Shown piece by piece: positions 27,206-37,116 of a DNA stretch of 64,000 bases (its first letter is position 1; the number at the start of each line of letters is the position of its first letter). The notes beneath the pieces are model-generated. The model made no database searches, had not been told where the DNA came from, and worked only from the letters and a program-made list of their open reading frames with translations. Source of the DNA: Ferrimonas balearica DSM 9799 (lineage in GTDB: Bacteria > Pseudomonadota > Gammaproteobacteria > Enterobacterales > Shewanellaceae); contig NC_014541.1 of the NCBI RefSeq assembly GCF_000148645.1, positions 1,116,001-1,180,000 on the forward strand. The letters are read 5' to 3'. A program made the translations under genes and the position numbers.

Positions 27206-27649
27206 ATGAGTGACCCCAAACAGCTGGCCCAGGTGCTGAGCATGGCCGATAAAGCGCTGGAGAAAGCGGCGCTGGACCTGCGCAGCGCCCACTCGGCGGT
27301 CCAGGCGCTGAAACAACAACTGACTCAGCTGCAGAACTACCGCTGGGACTACGTTAAGCAGGCTCAGCAACAGGCGGGCACCACCCTGCAGGCGTCCCAC
27401 TACCAGCAGTACCACCACTTTATCGCCAAGCTGGATGCGGCCATCACCCAGCACATTGCACGCGTACGCCAGGCTGAGGCCGCGGCACAGCAGCGCCAAA
27501 CCCTGTGGCAGCAAGCCCACCAGCGCCAACAGGCGATCGCCCTGTTGCTGGAGAAAAACCGCACCCGCGCCGCCGCTCTGGCGGAAAAGCGCAGCCAGCG
27601 CGAACTGGACGAGTTTGCCCTGCAGCAGTTCGTCCGTCGTCAGCGCTGA
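27206..27649 (+). CDS. fliJ: Flagellar export protein FliJ
   Basis: A 147-residue, almost wholly alpha-helical, Gln-rich coiled-coil protein ending LDEFALQQFVRRQR. Position after fliI, size and coiled-coil character match FliJ, the central stalk-like activator of the export ATPase and chaperone escort. It is the last gene of the fliE-J operon; a new sigma54 promoter follows. Confidence 0.9.
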   Translation: MSDPKQLAQVLSMADKALEKAALDLRSAHSAVQALKQQLTQLQNYRWDYVKQAQQQAGTTLQASHYQQYHHFIAKLDAAITQHIARVRQAEAAAQQRQTLWQQAHQRQQAIALLLEKNRTRAAALAEKRSQRELDEFALQQFVRRQR

Positions 27650-27729
27650 ACCGAGACACTCAATCCTCTGCCACCCCTCTCTGCTCACCACTCTCAGCTC
27701 ACAGCCCACAACGTTGGGCCTCACTACAC

Positions 27730-27745
27730 TGGCCTGATTATTGCT
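27730..27745 (+). promoter_or_regulatory. Sigma54 promoter of fliK operon
   Basis: TGGCCTGATTATTGCT has perfect GG/GC spacing and a TTGCT -12 box, 44 bases before the fliK ATG. It divides fliEFGHIJ from fliK onward. Confidence 0.85.
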
Positions 27746-27788
27746 TCGAAAGCCGCTATACGGATTTTTTGCGTCAGGATCTTCAGCC

Positions 27789-29303
27789 ATGTCCCATGTT
27801 CTCGCCGCGCCGGTGCTGACCAGCTCAGTCACCAAAGCGTCCCCGGCTTCACCCGCTTCAGCTGACTCTGCCGAGGGGGCAGAGGGGTTTGCTGCGTTGG
27901 TTGCCGATGCGGAGCAGGGGCAGGCTCAGCGCGACGGCCGCGGCACAGAGGCGTCCGCCAAAACGGATGGTGGCAAGGCCGAACCCTCCTTAGCCGGGCA
28001 GGTGGCCGCTGCCGAAAAGCCGGTGGCAGAAGGGGATACCACCGAGCTGGAGGGTGCCGAAGTGACGGTGCCGGCCAGCGAATCCAGCGACTCGGAGACG
28101 CAGGATGGCGACCAAAGCTTGCCAGCTCAATCCGCTGAGCGGCAATGGTTTGCCACCGAAGGCAATGCGTCGGAGTTGCCGAAGGCCGAAGCCGAGGCGC
28201 AAGCGTTGCTCCCCTCCGGAGAGCATCCGGACACCGTTGCGGCGGACAGCGATGGGCTGTTGGCGCAACTGGCCGCGTTGGACAAGGCCAAGCGTCAAAT
28301 GGATGGCGCTGAGCCTGTGCCGCCGTCAGAGGGTGTCGACACTCCGGCGGCCACTCCGCTTCAGGGGGCGGGACTGGCGGGGCAATTCGCTAGCGCTGAG
28401 AACAAGTCGGATTCCGCGCTGATTACCGATCCCAAAGCCTTGCTGACACCGGGAATGAAACCCGCCCCGGCACCGTTGCCGGGACACCAGCCTGAGCCGG
28501 GAGCCGCCACACCGGGTGGGCAAACCGGGGCACCCGCGGTGCCTGGCCTGGTGGCGACGCAACCCGACGGCGAGGCCCAGCTGGATGTGGTGCCGGGCTC
28601 GCGACTGGATTGGCGGCTGGGCAGTGCTGATACCACCCAGCCGGTTGAGCGCGACGGCACACTGCTGAACGCGTCGGTGGCCAACAGCGCCAACACTCCT
28701 TCAGCGGCCCTGACGGCCAGCACCAACGCGATGGCGATGGCAGCGCCGGTGGACGCGCTGGATCCGGCACTGGGCGGAGAGGCGGGCGAGGCGCTGGATC
28801 TTGACCCCGCACGCCAACTGCATACCGATACGGTGCATCGCCAGCAGGCTCGCTCAGCGGCGCTGGCCGATCCCGCCTTGTTGCGCCAGCCTGTGGCGGC
28901 GGAACGGCTGGCACCGGAGCTGCGGGAGCGGCTGGCGGTGATGATCAATACCGACAGGATGACCGCCGAGCTGCGCCTGGACCCGCCAGAGCTGGGCGCC
29001 CTGCAGGTGCGCATTCAGATGAACGGTGATCAGGCTCAGGTTCAGATCCAGACTCAGCATGCCCAGGCCCGTGACCTCCTTGAACAAGCGTTGCCGCGTT
29101 TGCGGGAGATGTTGCAGGGGCAGGGCATCCAGTTGGCCGACGCCAACGTGTCGCACCAGCAGCATTCCGAAGGGCAGGCTGATGGCGGTTCCGGCTTTGG
29201 CGGCCAGGGTGGCCAGGGTGGCGTTGACGGTGGCGCAGAAGACGCGGTTGCCCACCAGATAAGCAACCGCAATGCCGAGGGCGGCATTGATTTCTACGCC
29301 TGA
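27789..29303 (+). CDS. fliK: Flagellar hook-length control protein FliK
   Basis: The protein is 504 residues from ATG 27789. The same frame is open to a TTG at 27741, but that lies inside the -12 box of the promoter. The long N-terminal part (1-370) is low-complexity Ala/Pro/Glu sequence, acting as the molecular ruler. The C-terminal hook domain (about 380-465) has LRLDPPELGALQVRIQMNG and ARDLLEQALPRLREML. FliK is secreted and switches export from hook to filament through FlhB. Confidence 0.93.
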   Translation: MSHVLAAPVLTSSVTKASPASPASADSAEGAEGFAALVADAEQGQAQRDGRGTEASAKTDGGKAEPSLAGQVAAAEKPVAEGDTTELEGAEVTVPASESSDSETQDGDQSLPAQSAERQWFATEGNASELPKAEAEAQALLPSGEHPDTVAADSDGLLAQLAALDKAKRQMDGAEPVPPSEGVDTPAATPLQGAGLAGQFASAENKSDSALITDPKALLTPGMKPAPAPLPGHQPEPGAATPGGQTGAPAVPGLVATQPDGEAQLDVVPGSRLDWRLGSADTTQPVERDGTLLNASVANSANTPSAALTASTNAMAMAAPVDALDPALGGEAGEALDLDPARQLHTDTVHRQQARSAALADPALLRQPVAAERLAPELRERLAVMINTDRMTAELRLDPPELGALQVRIQMNGDQAQVQIQTQHAQARDLLEQALPRLREMLQGQGIQLADANVSHQQHSEGQADGGSGFGGQGGQGGVDGGAEDAVAHQISNRNAEGGIDFYA

Positions 29304-29363
29304 CGGGCGCTGTGCTAACCTAGCGGCCGATTTGACAGTAACTCGCGTATTTTTGGGCAAAAT

Positions 29364-29885
29364 ATGGCAGATGACAGCCTGCAAGTGGACGTAGAATCCG
29401 TGCGCAAGAAGCGCCGGCTTCATTGGATGGCCGCCATTGGCGGTGGCGTAGTGTTGCTGATTGCCGTGGTGTTCGGCGTGATGTCGATGATCGGTGGCGG
29501 CGATGATCCGCAGCCGACGGCTGCCGGTGGCGACAGTCAGCCCCTGCGAGCGGGACTGGCTCAGGACGGTGCACTGTATGTGCCGATGCCGCGCCCCTTC
29601 CTGTTTAACCTGCCGGGGCCGGACCGCACCTACCTGGTTCAGATTAAGGTGCAGTTGCAGGTTCGCGGCACGGACGCTCAGAACGCCGCCCGCAAACACA
29701 TTCCATTGATTGAGGACACCCTGCTGACCACCTTCAGTGCCGCAGAAGCGGACCAGATCCGTCGCAAGGAGGGCAAGGACGAGTTGCGCACCCAAGCCCT
29801 GTTGAATGTCCAGAACGCGCTGCAATCCATTACCGGCCAGCACCAGGTAGAGCGGGTGCTGTTTACCGGTTTCGTGATGCAATAA
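29364..29885 (+). CDS. fliL: Flagellar basal-body associated protein FliL
   Basis: A 173-residue inner-membrane protein with one transmembrane segment at about residues 22-42 after a basic cytoplasmic N terminus (VRKKRRLHW). The periplasmic FliL domain has RPFLFNLPGPDRTYLVQIKV and ends LFTGFVMQ. It supports stator function near the motor. A TTGACA at 29333-29338 lies in the 60-base gap before it, but no matching -10 box stands out. Confidence 0.92.
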   Translation: MADDSLQVDVESVRKKRRLHWMAAIGGGVVLLIAVVFGVMSMIGGGDDPQPTAAGGDSQPLRAGLAQDGALYVPMPRPFLFNLPGPDRTYLVQIKVQLQVRGTDAQNAARKHIPLIEDTLLTTFSAAEADQIRRKEGKDELRTQALLNVQNALQSITGQHQVERVLFTGFVMQ

Positions 29886-29895
29886 GGGAGAAGCA

Positions 29896-30969
29896 ATGAG
29901 CGATCTGCTGAGTCAGGACGAGATCGACGCGCTGCTTCATGGCGTTGATGAGGTCGAGGAGGACGATCAGTTCTCCGGTGGCGAAGGGGCCACCATCTAC
30001 GACTTCACCTCGCAGGACCGCATTGTCCGGGGTCGGATGCCGACTCTGGAACTGGTTAACGAGCGCTTTGCCCGTCACCTCCGTATCAGCCTGTTCAACA
30101 TGATGCGCCGCAACGCGGAAGTGTCGATCAACGGCGTGCAGATGGTGAAGTTTGGCGAGTACGTCCACACCCTGTTTGTACCCACCAGCCTGAATATGGT
30201 GCGTTTCCGTCCCCTGAAGGGCACCGGACTGATCACCATGGAAGCGCGGTTGGTGTTTATCCTGGTGGACAACTTCTTTGGCGGCGACGGCCGCTTCCAG
30301 GCCAAGATCGAAGGCCGTGAATTTACCCCCACTGAGCGTCGCATTATTCAGTTGCTGCTGAAGACCGTGTTCGAGGATTACAAAGAGTCCTGGGCCCCGG
30401 TGATGGACGTTGAGTTTGAATACCTGGATTCGGAAGTGAATCCGGCCATGGCCAACATCGTCAGTCCCACTGAAGTGGTGGTGGTGTCCTCCTTCCACAT
30501 CGAACTGGATGGGGGCGGCGGGGATTTCCACATCACCTTGCCCTACTCAATGATTGAGCCGATCCGGGAGTTGCTGGATGCCGGTGTGCAGAGCGATAAG
30601 CAGGACACCGACATGCGTTGGGCCAAGGCGCTGCAGGACGAGATCATGGATGTGCCGGTGGACCTCTCCACCATGCTGCTGGAGCAGGAACTGACCCTGC
30701 GCGACATCATGGAGATGAAGGCCGGTGACATCATCCCGGTGGAGATGCCGGAGCACCTGTTGGTGCGGATTGAGGACCTGCCGACCTTCCGCGGCAAGCT
30801 GGGCCGCAAGGGTGACAATGTGGCGGTGCGGATTGAAGAGCGCATCCCCCGGCCCAAGTCCTACAAAAACGAATTGCAATTGATCAACCGTCACGGCGGC
30901 ATCGCGCTGGACGCGGACGTCACCATCGACGGCTTGGACGATAACTCACTACAAGAAGGTGAACGATGA
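29896..30969 (+). CDS. fliM: Flagellar motor switch protein FliM
   Basis: A 357-residue protein opening with the CheY-P-binding peptide LLSQDEIDALLHGVDE (residues 4-19). A middle domain (RGRMPTLELVNERFARHLR) and a C-terminal SpoA-type domain follow. It receives the phospho-CheY signal and changes rotation direction. It overlaps fliN by 4 bases. Confidence 0.97.
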   Translation: MSDLLSQDEIDALLHGVDEVEEDDQFSGGEGATIYDFTSQDRIVRGRMPTLELVNERFARHLRISLFNMMRRNAEVSINGVQMVKFGEYVHTLFVPTSLNMVRFRPLKGTGLITMEARLVFILVDNFFGGDGRFQAKIEGREFTPTERRIIQLLLKTVFEDYKESWAPVMDVEFEYLDSEVNPAMANIVSPTEVVVVSSFHIELDGGGGDFHITLPYSMIEPIRELLDAGVQSDKQDTDMRWAKALQDEIMDVPVDLSTMLLEQELTLRDIMEMKAGDIIPVEMPEHLLVRIEDLPTFRGKLGRKGDNVAVRIEERIPRPKSYKNELQLINRHGGIALDADVTIDGLDDNSLQEGER

Positions 30970-31355
30970 TCGACGATCAGGACCCCAAGGACCAGGACCT
31001 GCTGGCAGACGACTGGGCTGCAGCACTGGAGGAGCAGGCTGAAACCGTCGAGCTCGAGCAGTTTGATGCCCCCATGGGCGGCGATAGTGAACAGCAGCGC
31101 AAGCTGGACGCCATTCTCGACATTCCGGTCACCATCTCCATGGAGGTGGGACGCAGCCAGATCAGCATCCGTAACCTGCTGCAGCTCAACCAGGGCTCCG
31201 TCGTGGAACTTGACCGCGTTGCGGGTGAGCCGCTGGACGTGATGGTCAATGGCACCCTGGTGGCCCACGGTGAAGTGGTGGTGGTGAACGACAAGTTCGG
31301 CATCCGTCTGACCGACGTAATCAGCCAGACCGAACGCATTAAGAAGCTGCGATGA
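30966..31355 (+). CDS. fliN: Flagellar motor switch protein FliN
   Basis: A 129-residue protein with an acidic N-terminal linker (about 1-45) and the conserved SpoA domain (KLDAILDIPVTISMEVGR, LLQLNQGSVVELDR, IRLTDVI). It forms the base of the C ring with FliM and helps dock FliH-FliI. It overlaps both neighbours by 4 bases. Confidence 0.97.
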   Translation: MIDDQDPKDQDLLADDWAAALEEQAETVELEQFDAPMGGDSEQQRKLDAILDIPVTISMEVGRSQISIRNLLQLNQGSVVELDRVAGEPLDVMVNGTLVAHGEVVVVNDKFGIRLTDVISQTERIKKLR

Positions 31356-31744
31356 GTGCCCGTGTTGTAATGGGGGCCGCGCTGGCCCTGCTGTCGTCAG
31401 CTGTCGTGGCGGCTGAGCCGGTCTCCGCCGGCGCCAATGACCAGATGGCCACCATGGTGGCCAGCCTGGTGGGTGTGGTTGGCCTGATCATCGTGCTGGC
31501 GGTGCTGGCGCGCCGCTTCAACCTGCCTAACAGCGTGGGTGGCCCGATGAAAACCGTGGCCATGCTGCCGGTCGGCACCAAAGAGCGGGTGGCGGTGATT
31601 CAGGTGGGCGACCAGCAATATCTGGTCGGCATCACCGGCCAGAACGTCACTCTGCTGGACAAACTGGAGCAGCCGCTGGAGACCGCTGCGGCGCCGCAGT
31701 TTGCCTCGGTGCTGGCCAAGTTCAACAAGAAGCGGGAGTCCTGA
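31352..31744 (+). CDS. fliO: Flagellar biosynthesis protein FliO
   Basis: A 130-residue protein with a signal-like N terminus, one membrane segment at about 31-52 ([22 protein letters not shown] in part) and a cytoplasmic domain with [20 protein letters not shown], the FliO signature. It assists assembly of the FliP ring. One base separates it from fliP. Confidence 0.92.
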   Translation: MSARVVMGAALALLSSAVVAAEPVSAGANDQMATMVASLVGVVGLIIVLAVLARRFNLPNSVGGPMKTVAMLPVGTKERVAVIQVGDQQYLVGITGQNVTLLDKLEQPLETAAAPQFASVLAKFNKKRES

Positions 31745-31745
31745 C

Positions 31746-32501
31746 GTGAAACGTCTGCTGCTGCCGTTTTTGGGTCTGCTGATGGGGCTGGTGCCGTCAT
31801 TGGCACTGGCTGACCCCGGCATCCCCGCCATTACCCTGACCACCGGCCCCGATGGCACCCAGCAGTACAGCGTCAGTCTGCAGATTCTGGGGTTGATGAC
31901 CCTGCTGACCTTCCTGCCGGCGATGGTCATCCTGATGACCAGCTTTACCCGCATCATCGTGGTGCTGGCGATTCTGCGTCAGGCGCTGGGCCTGCAGCAG
32001 ACGCCCTCCAACCAGGTGTTGCTGGGGATGGCGCTGTTTCTGTCGCTGTTTATCATGACCCCGGTGCTGGACCGGGTCTACGAGGACGCGCTGGTGCCCT
32101 ACATGGGCGAGCAGATTGGTGCACTGGAAGCGATGGAGCGGGCCAAGGCGCCGGTCAAAGACTTTATGCTGTCGCAAACCCGCATCACCGACATCAACAC
32201 CTTCGTTGAGATCAGTGGCCGGACCGACATCGCCTCGGTGGATGAGGTGCCGATGACGGTGCTGATCCCCGCGTTTGTCACCTCTGAGCTGAAAACCGCC
32301 TTCCAGATTGGCTTTATGCTGTTTGTGCCGTTTCTGGTGATTGACCTGGTGGTGGCCTCGGTACTGATGGCGATGGGTATGATGATGCTGTCGCCGATGA
32401 TCGTCTCGCTGCCCTTTAAGATCATGCTGTTTGTGCTGGTGGATGGCTGGAACCTGGTGATGGGCACGCTGGCCACCAGCTTCGGACTGGGGGGCCCATG
32501 A
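31746..32501 (+). CDS. fliP: Flagellar export-gate protein FliP
   Basis: The protein is 251 residues from a GTG at 31746, giving [25 protein letters not shown], a cleavable signal peptide as known for FliP. The family blocks [19 protein letters not shown] and [14 protein letters not shown] follow, then TM segments. It forms the core pore of the type III export gate with FliQ and FliR. Earlier in-frame codons overlap fliO and are not used. Confidence 0.95.
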   Translation: MKRLLLPFLGLLMGLVPSLALADPGIPAITLTTGPDGTQQYSVSLQILGLMTLLTFLPAMVILMTSFTRIIVVLAILRQALGLQQTPSNQVLLGMALFLSLFIMTPVLDRVYEDALVPYMGEQIGALEAMERAKAPVKDFMLSQTRITDINTFVEISGRTDIASVDEVPMTVLIPAFVTSELKTAFQIGFMLFVPFLVIDLVVASVLMAMGMMMLSPMIVSLPFKIMLFVLVDGWNLVMGTLATSFGLGGP

Positions 32502-32767
32502 CCCCCGAGGCTTTTGTCGACATCTTTCGCCATGCCCTGCAGGTGATTGTGATGATGGTCAGCGCCATCATCGTCCCTGGCCTGGTGGTCGGCTTGATTG
32601 TGGCGGTGTTTCAGGCCGCCACCTCCATCAACGAACAAACCCTCTCTTTCCTGCCCCGATTGCTGGTGACGCTGGTCACCATGATGTTCCTGGGCCACTG
32701 GCTGGTGCGCACCCTGATGGAACTGATGTATGAGATGGTGGCGCTGATCCCCCAGATGGTGGGGTAG
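32498..32767 (+). CDS. fliQ: Flagellar export-gate protein FliQ
   Basis: An 89-residue protein with two hydrophobic segments and the conserved [19 protein letters not shown] motif of the loop. It wraps the FliP pore. It overlaps fliP by 4 bases. Size and order are standard. Confidence 0.96.
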   Translation: MTPEAFVDIFRHALQVIVMMVSAIIVPGLVVGLIVAVFQAATSINEQTLSFLPRLLVTLVTMMFLGHWLVRTLMELMYEMVALIPQMVG

Positions 32768-32776
32768 GGCGGCGCG

Positions 32777-33562
32777 ATGGAGTACCCACTCCCCATCGTC
32801 TTCGACTGGCTGCGCAGCGTGTTGTGGCCGCTGTTCCGCATCAGCGCCATGATCATGGTGATGGTGACCATCGGAGGCAGTTCGGTGCCCGCCCGGGTGC
32901 GCCTGCTGCTGTCGGTGATGATCACCGCCGCCGTTGCCCCCATTCTGCCCGCCCCGCCGCCGGTGGAGCTGCTCAGTGCCGAAGGCTTCCTGATCTCCGC
33001 CCAGCAGGTGGTGATTGGCATCGCCATTGGCTTTGTCTCGGTGCTGGTGCTGAACACCTTTGTGTTGGCCGGTCAGATCATTGGTATGCAGACCTCACTG
33101 GGTTTTGCCTCGATGGTGGACCCCAGTAACGGTCAGCAGGTGCCGCTGGTGGGCCAGTTCTACCTGCTGCTCAGTACCCTGCTGTTTTTTGGGGTGGATG
33201 GTCATCTGCTGATGATCCGGATGCTGGTGGCCAGCTTTGAAACCCTGCCCATCGGCGAGGGCCTCAGCCCCTCCGGCCTGGACGCCATCGTCAAGTTCGG
33301 TGGCCTGATGTTTGCCAGCGCCCTGACGCTGTCGCTGTCGGCCGCCACCGCGCTGCTGCTGATCAACTTCTCCTTCGGGGTGATGACCCGTGCCGCCCCG
33401 CAGCTCAATATCTTCGCCATCGGTTTCCCCATCACCATGTTGTCGGGGCTGCTGATTCTGTGGCTCACCCTGGGGGGCGTGTTGTCCCACTTCTACAGCG
33501 TCTGGGACGCTGGCCAGGTGTTGATCTGTGACCTGTTGCGACTGGACTGCGAGGCGCCCTGA
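32777..33562 (+). CDS. fliR: Flagellar export-gate protein FliR
   Basis: A 261-residue protein with about six membrane segments. It has the family blocks FRISAMIMVMVTIGGSSVPAR near the N terminus and GMQTSLGFASMVDPSNGQQ in the middle. It closes the FliP5 FliR1 gate in the inner membrane. Its TGA overlaps the flhB ATG by one base. Confidence 0.95.
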   Translation: MEYPLPIVFDWLRSVLWPLFRISAMIMVMVTIGGSSVPARVRLLLSVMITAAVAPILPAPPPVELLSAEGFLISAQQVVIGIAIGFVSVLVLNTFVLAGQIIGMQTSLGFASMVDPSNGQQVPLVGQFYLLLSTLLFFGVDGHLLMIRMLVASFETLPIGEGLSPSGLDAIVKFGGLMFASALTLSLSAATALLLINFSFGVMTRAAPQLNIFAIGFPITMLSGLLILWLTLGGVLSHFYSVWDAGQVLICDLLRLDCEAP

Positions 33563-34731
33563 TGGCGGAAAACGACAGCAGTCAGGAACGCACAGAGGAG
33601 GCGACACCCCGAAGGCGTGAACAGGCCAGGGAGAAGGGCCAGGTTCCCCGCTCCAAAGAGCTCGGCACGGCCGCGGTGCTGGTTGCCGCCGCGGCGGGCA
33701 TGCTGATGATGGGCGGACAGATTGGTGAAGCGATGCTGACGGTGGCCAAGAGTCAGTTTGAGCTGACCCGCGCCGAGGTGTTTGACCTGGGTGAGATCTC
33801 CGAGTTGTTCAGCCGCATTCTGTCGGAGCTGATGGTGCCGGTACTGGGCTTTGTGCTGGTGCTGTTTATCGCGGGTTTCCTTGGCAATATCGGCCTGGGT
33901 GGCATGAGTTTCAGCTGGCAGGCAGCGGCGCCGAAAGCCTCCAAGATGAGTCCCCTGGCGGGCTTTAAGCGGATGTTCGGCCTGCAGGCGCTGGTGGAGC
34001 TGGTGAAGTCCATCGCCAAGTTCGCGGTGATTGCGCTGGTGGCCTGGGCCCTGCTGTCGGTCAATTTTGACCAGATCCTGCAACTCTCCAGCGGCAACCC
34101 CGAAGGCGCCGTGCGTGACGCGCTGGCGCTGTTGCTGAAGCTGTTTGTGCTGCTCTGTTCCTCCCTGCTCATCATCGTCATCATCGACGCGCCCTATCAG
34201 CTGTGGAACCACAACAAGCAGCTGAAGATGACCAAGCAGGAAGTGAAGGACGAGTACAAGCAGACCGAGGGCAAGCCGGAGGTGAAGGGCAAGATCCGCC
34301 AGTTGCAGCGGGAGATGGCCCAGCGCCGGATGATGGCGGAGGTGCCCAAGGCCGATGTGGTGGTGGTCAACCCGACCCACTACTCGGTGGCGCTGCGCTA
34401 CGACAAATCCATCAATAATGCCCCGCTGGTGGTGGCCAAAGGCACCGATGAGATCGCCCTGAAGATCCGGGAAATCGCCCGAGAACATGAGGTGCCGGTG
34501 GTGTCCTCCCCGGCACTGGCGCGAGCGGTGTACTACTCCACCAAACTGGATTCACCGATTCCGGAAGGGTTGTTTACCGCCGTGGCGCAGATCCTGGCCT
34601 ACGTCTACCAGCTGAAACAGTTCCAGAGCGGCCGTGGTCGTCGCCCGATTGCCCTTCCGACGGAACTGCCAATCCCGGACGATTTGAAGGCGGGCAGTGA
34701 GCGTGATGAGGACGATCACGCCGAGATTTGA
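33562..34731 (+). CDS. flhB: Flagellar export switch protein FlhB
   Basis: A 389-residue protein with a short charged N terminus (ERTEEATPRRREQAREKGQ), four membrane segments (about 30-215) and a cytoplasmic domain with the autocleavage site in NPTHYSVALRYD. It changes substrate specificity from rod/hook to filament in response to FliK. The C-terminal tail after residue 350 is charged. A second, truncated FlhB-like gene is at 47473-47790. Confidence 0.96.
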   Translation: MAENDSSQERTEEATPRRREQAREKGQVPRSKELGTAAVLVAAAAGMLMMGGQIGEAMLTVAKSQFELTRAEVFDLGEISELFSRILSELMVPVLGFVLVLFIAGFLGNIGLGGMSFSWQAAAPKASKMSPLAGFKRMFGLQALVELVKSIAKFAVIALVAWALLSVNFDQILQLSSGNPEGAVRDALALLLKLFVLLCSSLLIIVIIDAPYQLWNHNKQLKMTKQEVKDEYKQTEGKPEVKGKIRQLQREMAQRRMMAEVPKADVVVVNPTHYSVALRYDKSINNAPLVVAKGTDEIALKIREIAREHEVPVVSSPALARAVYYSTKLDSPIPEGLFTAVAQILAYVYQLKQFQSGRGRRPIALPTELPIPDDLKAGSERDEDDHAEI

Positions 34732-34945
34732 CGCAGCCGACATTCGAAAGGAACATCAGTGCTTTAAGGCAGCGCCACATCTAGGTACACTCGTGCTTCG
34801 CGTGGCCTCACCTCCCCCGGAAGCCGTGCAATGACGGCATTTCGTTATGGCACAGTGAATCGGTGTAAGGCCCCCTAACGGTTCGTCGGCATGGTGCGCT
34901 GTGAGCGATGCCCTGTCGACCCAATGATTCGGCAACTTCTCTTCA

Positions 34946-34961
34946 TGGCGCAGTAATTGCA
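34946..34961 (+). promoter_or_regulatory. Sigma54 promoter of flhA-flhF-flhG-fliA
   Basis: TGGCGCAGTAATTGCA has exact -24/-12 spacing, 34 bases before the flhA start. It rules out the longer flhA frame beginning at 34908. The 214 bases between flhB and this site show no other clear feature. Confidence 0.87.
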
Positions 34962-34994
34962 GACCCGCTCGAGACGTCAATCAACAGTCGCAGC

Positions 34995-37094
34995 ATGGAT
35001 CTGAAAGCACTCTTCCAATCGATACCCAAACGTCATCTTCTGCACCTGCAGGGGATCGGCACGCCGTTGCTGGTGATGGCCGCACTGGCGATGGTGATTT
35101 TGCCGATGCCGGCGCTGGTGTTGGACATGTTGTTCACCTTCAACATCGCCCTGGCGCTGGTGGTGTTGCTGGTGGCGATCTACACCCTGCGCCCCCTCGA
35201 CTTTGCCGCTTTCCCCACCGTACTGCTGGTGGCCACCCTGTTGCGCCTGGCGCTGAACGTGGCGTCCACCCGAGTCGTGCTGCTGGAGGGCCATAACGGC
35301 CCGGACGCGGCGGGGAAGGTAATTGAAGCCTTTGGCTCGGTGGTGATTGGCGGCAACTACGCGGTGGGTCTGGTGGTGTTCCTGATTCTGGTGATCATCA
35401 ACTTTGTGGTGGTGACCAAAGGCGCAGGACGTATCTCAGAAGTGAGTGCCCGCTTTACCCTCGACGCCATGCCCGGCAAGCAGATGGCCATCGACGCCGA
35501 CCTGAACGCCGGCATCCTTAACCAGGAACAGGCCCGTGACCGCCGCGCCGAAGTGGCCAAAGAGGCGGACTTCTACGGCTCTATGGACGGTGCGTCCAAA
35601 TTCGTCAAAGGGGATGCCATCGCCGGCATCCTGATCCTGTTCATCAACATCATCGGTGGCTTCCTGATCGGCATGGCCCAGCACGGGCTGAGTTTCTCCG
35701 AAGCGATCGAGATCTACACCCTGCTCACCATCGGTGACGGCCTGGTGGCTCAGATCCCCGGCCTGCTGCTCTCCATCGGTGCCGCCATCATCATTACCCG
35801 TCAGAACGAATCCCAGCAGATGGGCGACGAGGTGGTGCGTCAGATGTTTGACAACCCGCGGGTGCTGGTGATCTGCGCCGGGGTGCTGATCATCATGGGC
35901 CTGGTGCCCGGCATGCCCCATATGGCGTTTCTGTCTCTGGGCCTGTCACTGGCGGGGTTGACCTGGTATCTCAAACGTAAGCGCGACAGAGTCCAGGCCG
36001 AGGCCGAAGAGGAAGCCGCCAAGAGCAACACCGAGCGGCTGGAAAGCGAACCGAAAGAGCTGGGCTGGGATGACGTGAACCACGTCGACATCATCGGCCT
36101 GGAGGTGGGCTACCGCCTGATCCCGCTGGTCGACAAGGCCCAGAACGGCGAGCTGCTGTCGCGCATCAAGGGCGTGCGCAAAAAGCTGTCCCAGGAGTTT
36201 GGTTTCCTGATCCCGCCGGTTCACATCCGCGACAACCTCGACCTGCCGCCTAACCACTATCGCATCAGCCTGATGGGCGTGGTGGTTGGCGAGGCGGAGA
36301 TCCGCCACGACGGCGAACTGGCCATCAACCCCGGCCAGGTGTTCGGCAAGCTGGAAGGGCACGCCACCAAAGACCCGGCCTTCGGGCTGGAAGCGGTGTG
36401 GGTGAACCCGGACCAGCGCGACTACGCCCAGACCCTGGGCTACACCGTGGTGGACGCCTCCACCGTGGTGGCCACCCACCTGTCGCAACTGCTTAGCAAC
36501 AACGCGGCGCAGTTGCTGGGTTACGACGAAGTGCAGCAGTTGCTGGAGCTGCTGGGCAAGCAGTCGCCCAAGCTCACCGAAGGGCTGGTGCCGGAGATCC
36601 TCAGCCTCGGCGTGATCGTCAAGGTGATGCAGAACCTGCTCAACGAAGGGGTGCCCATTCGCGACACCCGAACCCTGATACAAACCTTGGTGGAGTACGG
36701 CCCCAAGAGTCAGGACCCCGACGTGCTGACCGCCGCCTGCCGCATCGCCATGAAGCGTCTGATTGTTCAGGAGATCAACGGGCCGGAGCGGGAGATCCCG
36801 GTGGTGACACTCTCCCCGGAGCTGGAACAGATATTGCATCAGTCGTTGCAGGCCAGCAACGGCGAGAACAGTGGCCTCGAGCCTGGATTGGCAGAGCGGT
36901 TGCAGCGTTCGCTCAGCGAAGCGGCGCAGAAGCAGGAGATGGTGGGCGAACCGGCAGTATTGCTGACCTCCGGCCTGTTGCGCACCACCCTGTCGCGCTT
37001 TGTTAAGCACACCATCCCGGCATTGCGGGTACTGTCGTACCAGGAAATCCCGGACGACAAACAGATTAAGATTGTTCAATCCGTCGGCCAGTAG
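34995..37094 (+). CDS. flhA: Flagellar export-gate protein FlhA
   Basis: The protein is 699 residues from ATG 34995. The N-terminal half has about eight membrane segments and the FHIPEP-type cytoplasmic loop (TKGAGRISEVSARFTLDAMPGKQM in part, SMDGASKFVKGDAIAG). The C-terminal half is the export-platform domain that docks substrates and chaperones. The start follows the sigma54 promoter, but the ribosome site is weak (no AGGA in the 20 bases before ATG). Confidence 0.96.
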   Translation: MDLKALFQSIPKRHLLHLQGIGTPLLVMAALAMVILPMPALVLDMLFTFNIALALVVLLVAIYTLRPLDFAAFPTVLLVATLLRLALNVASTRVVLLEGHNGPDAAGKVIEAFGSVVIGGNYAVGLVVFLILVIINFVVVTKGAGRISEVSARFTLDAMPGKQMAIDADLNAGILNQEQARDRRAEVAKEADFYGSMDGASKFVKGDAIAGILILFINIIGGFLIGMAQHGLSFSEAIEIYTLLTIGDGLVAQIPGLLLSIGAAIIITRQNESQQMGDEVVRQMFDNPRVLVICAGVLIIMGLVPGMPHMAFLSLGLSLAGLTWYLKRKRDRVQAEAEEEAAKSNTERLESEPKELGWDDVNHVDIIGLEVGYRLIPLVDKAQNGELLSRIKGVRKKLSQEFGFLIPPVHIRDNLDLPPNHYRISLMGVVVGEAEIRHDGELAINPGQVFGKLEGHATKDPAFGLEAVWVNPDQRDYAQTLGYTVVDASTVVATHLSQLLSNNAAQLLGYDEVQQLLELLGKQSPKLTEGLVPEILSLGVIVKVMQNLLNEGVPIRDTRTLIQTLVEYGPKSQDPDVLTAACRIAMKRLIVQEINGPEREIPVVTLSPELEQILHQSLQASNGENSGLEPGLAERLQRSLSEAAQKQEMVGEPAVLLTSGLLRTTLSRFVKHTIPALRVLSYQEIPDDKQIKIVQSVGQ

Positions 37095-37116
37095 CCGGAA
37101 GTGAAAGGATAGAGCC

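Noticed and set aside
24757-27243. 828-codon minus-strand frame across fliG-fliI
   Set aside because: It is an open frame caused by high GC opposite fliG, fliH and fliI; composition is His/Arg/Pro/Gln rich with no domain pattern.
34908-34994. Longer flhA start at 34908
   Set aside because: It would lie upstream of the sigma54 promoter at 34946-34961 and adds residues not expected at the FlhA N terminus.
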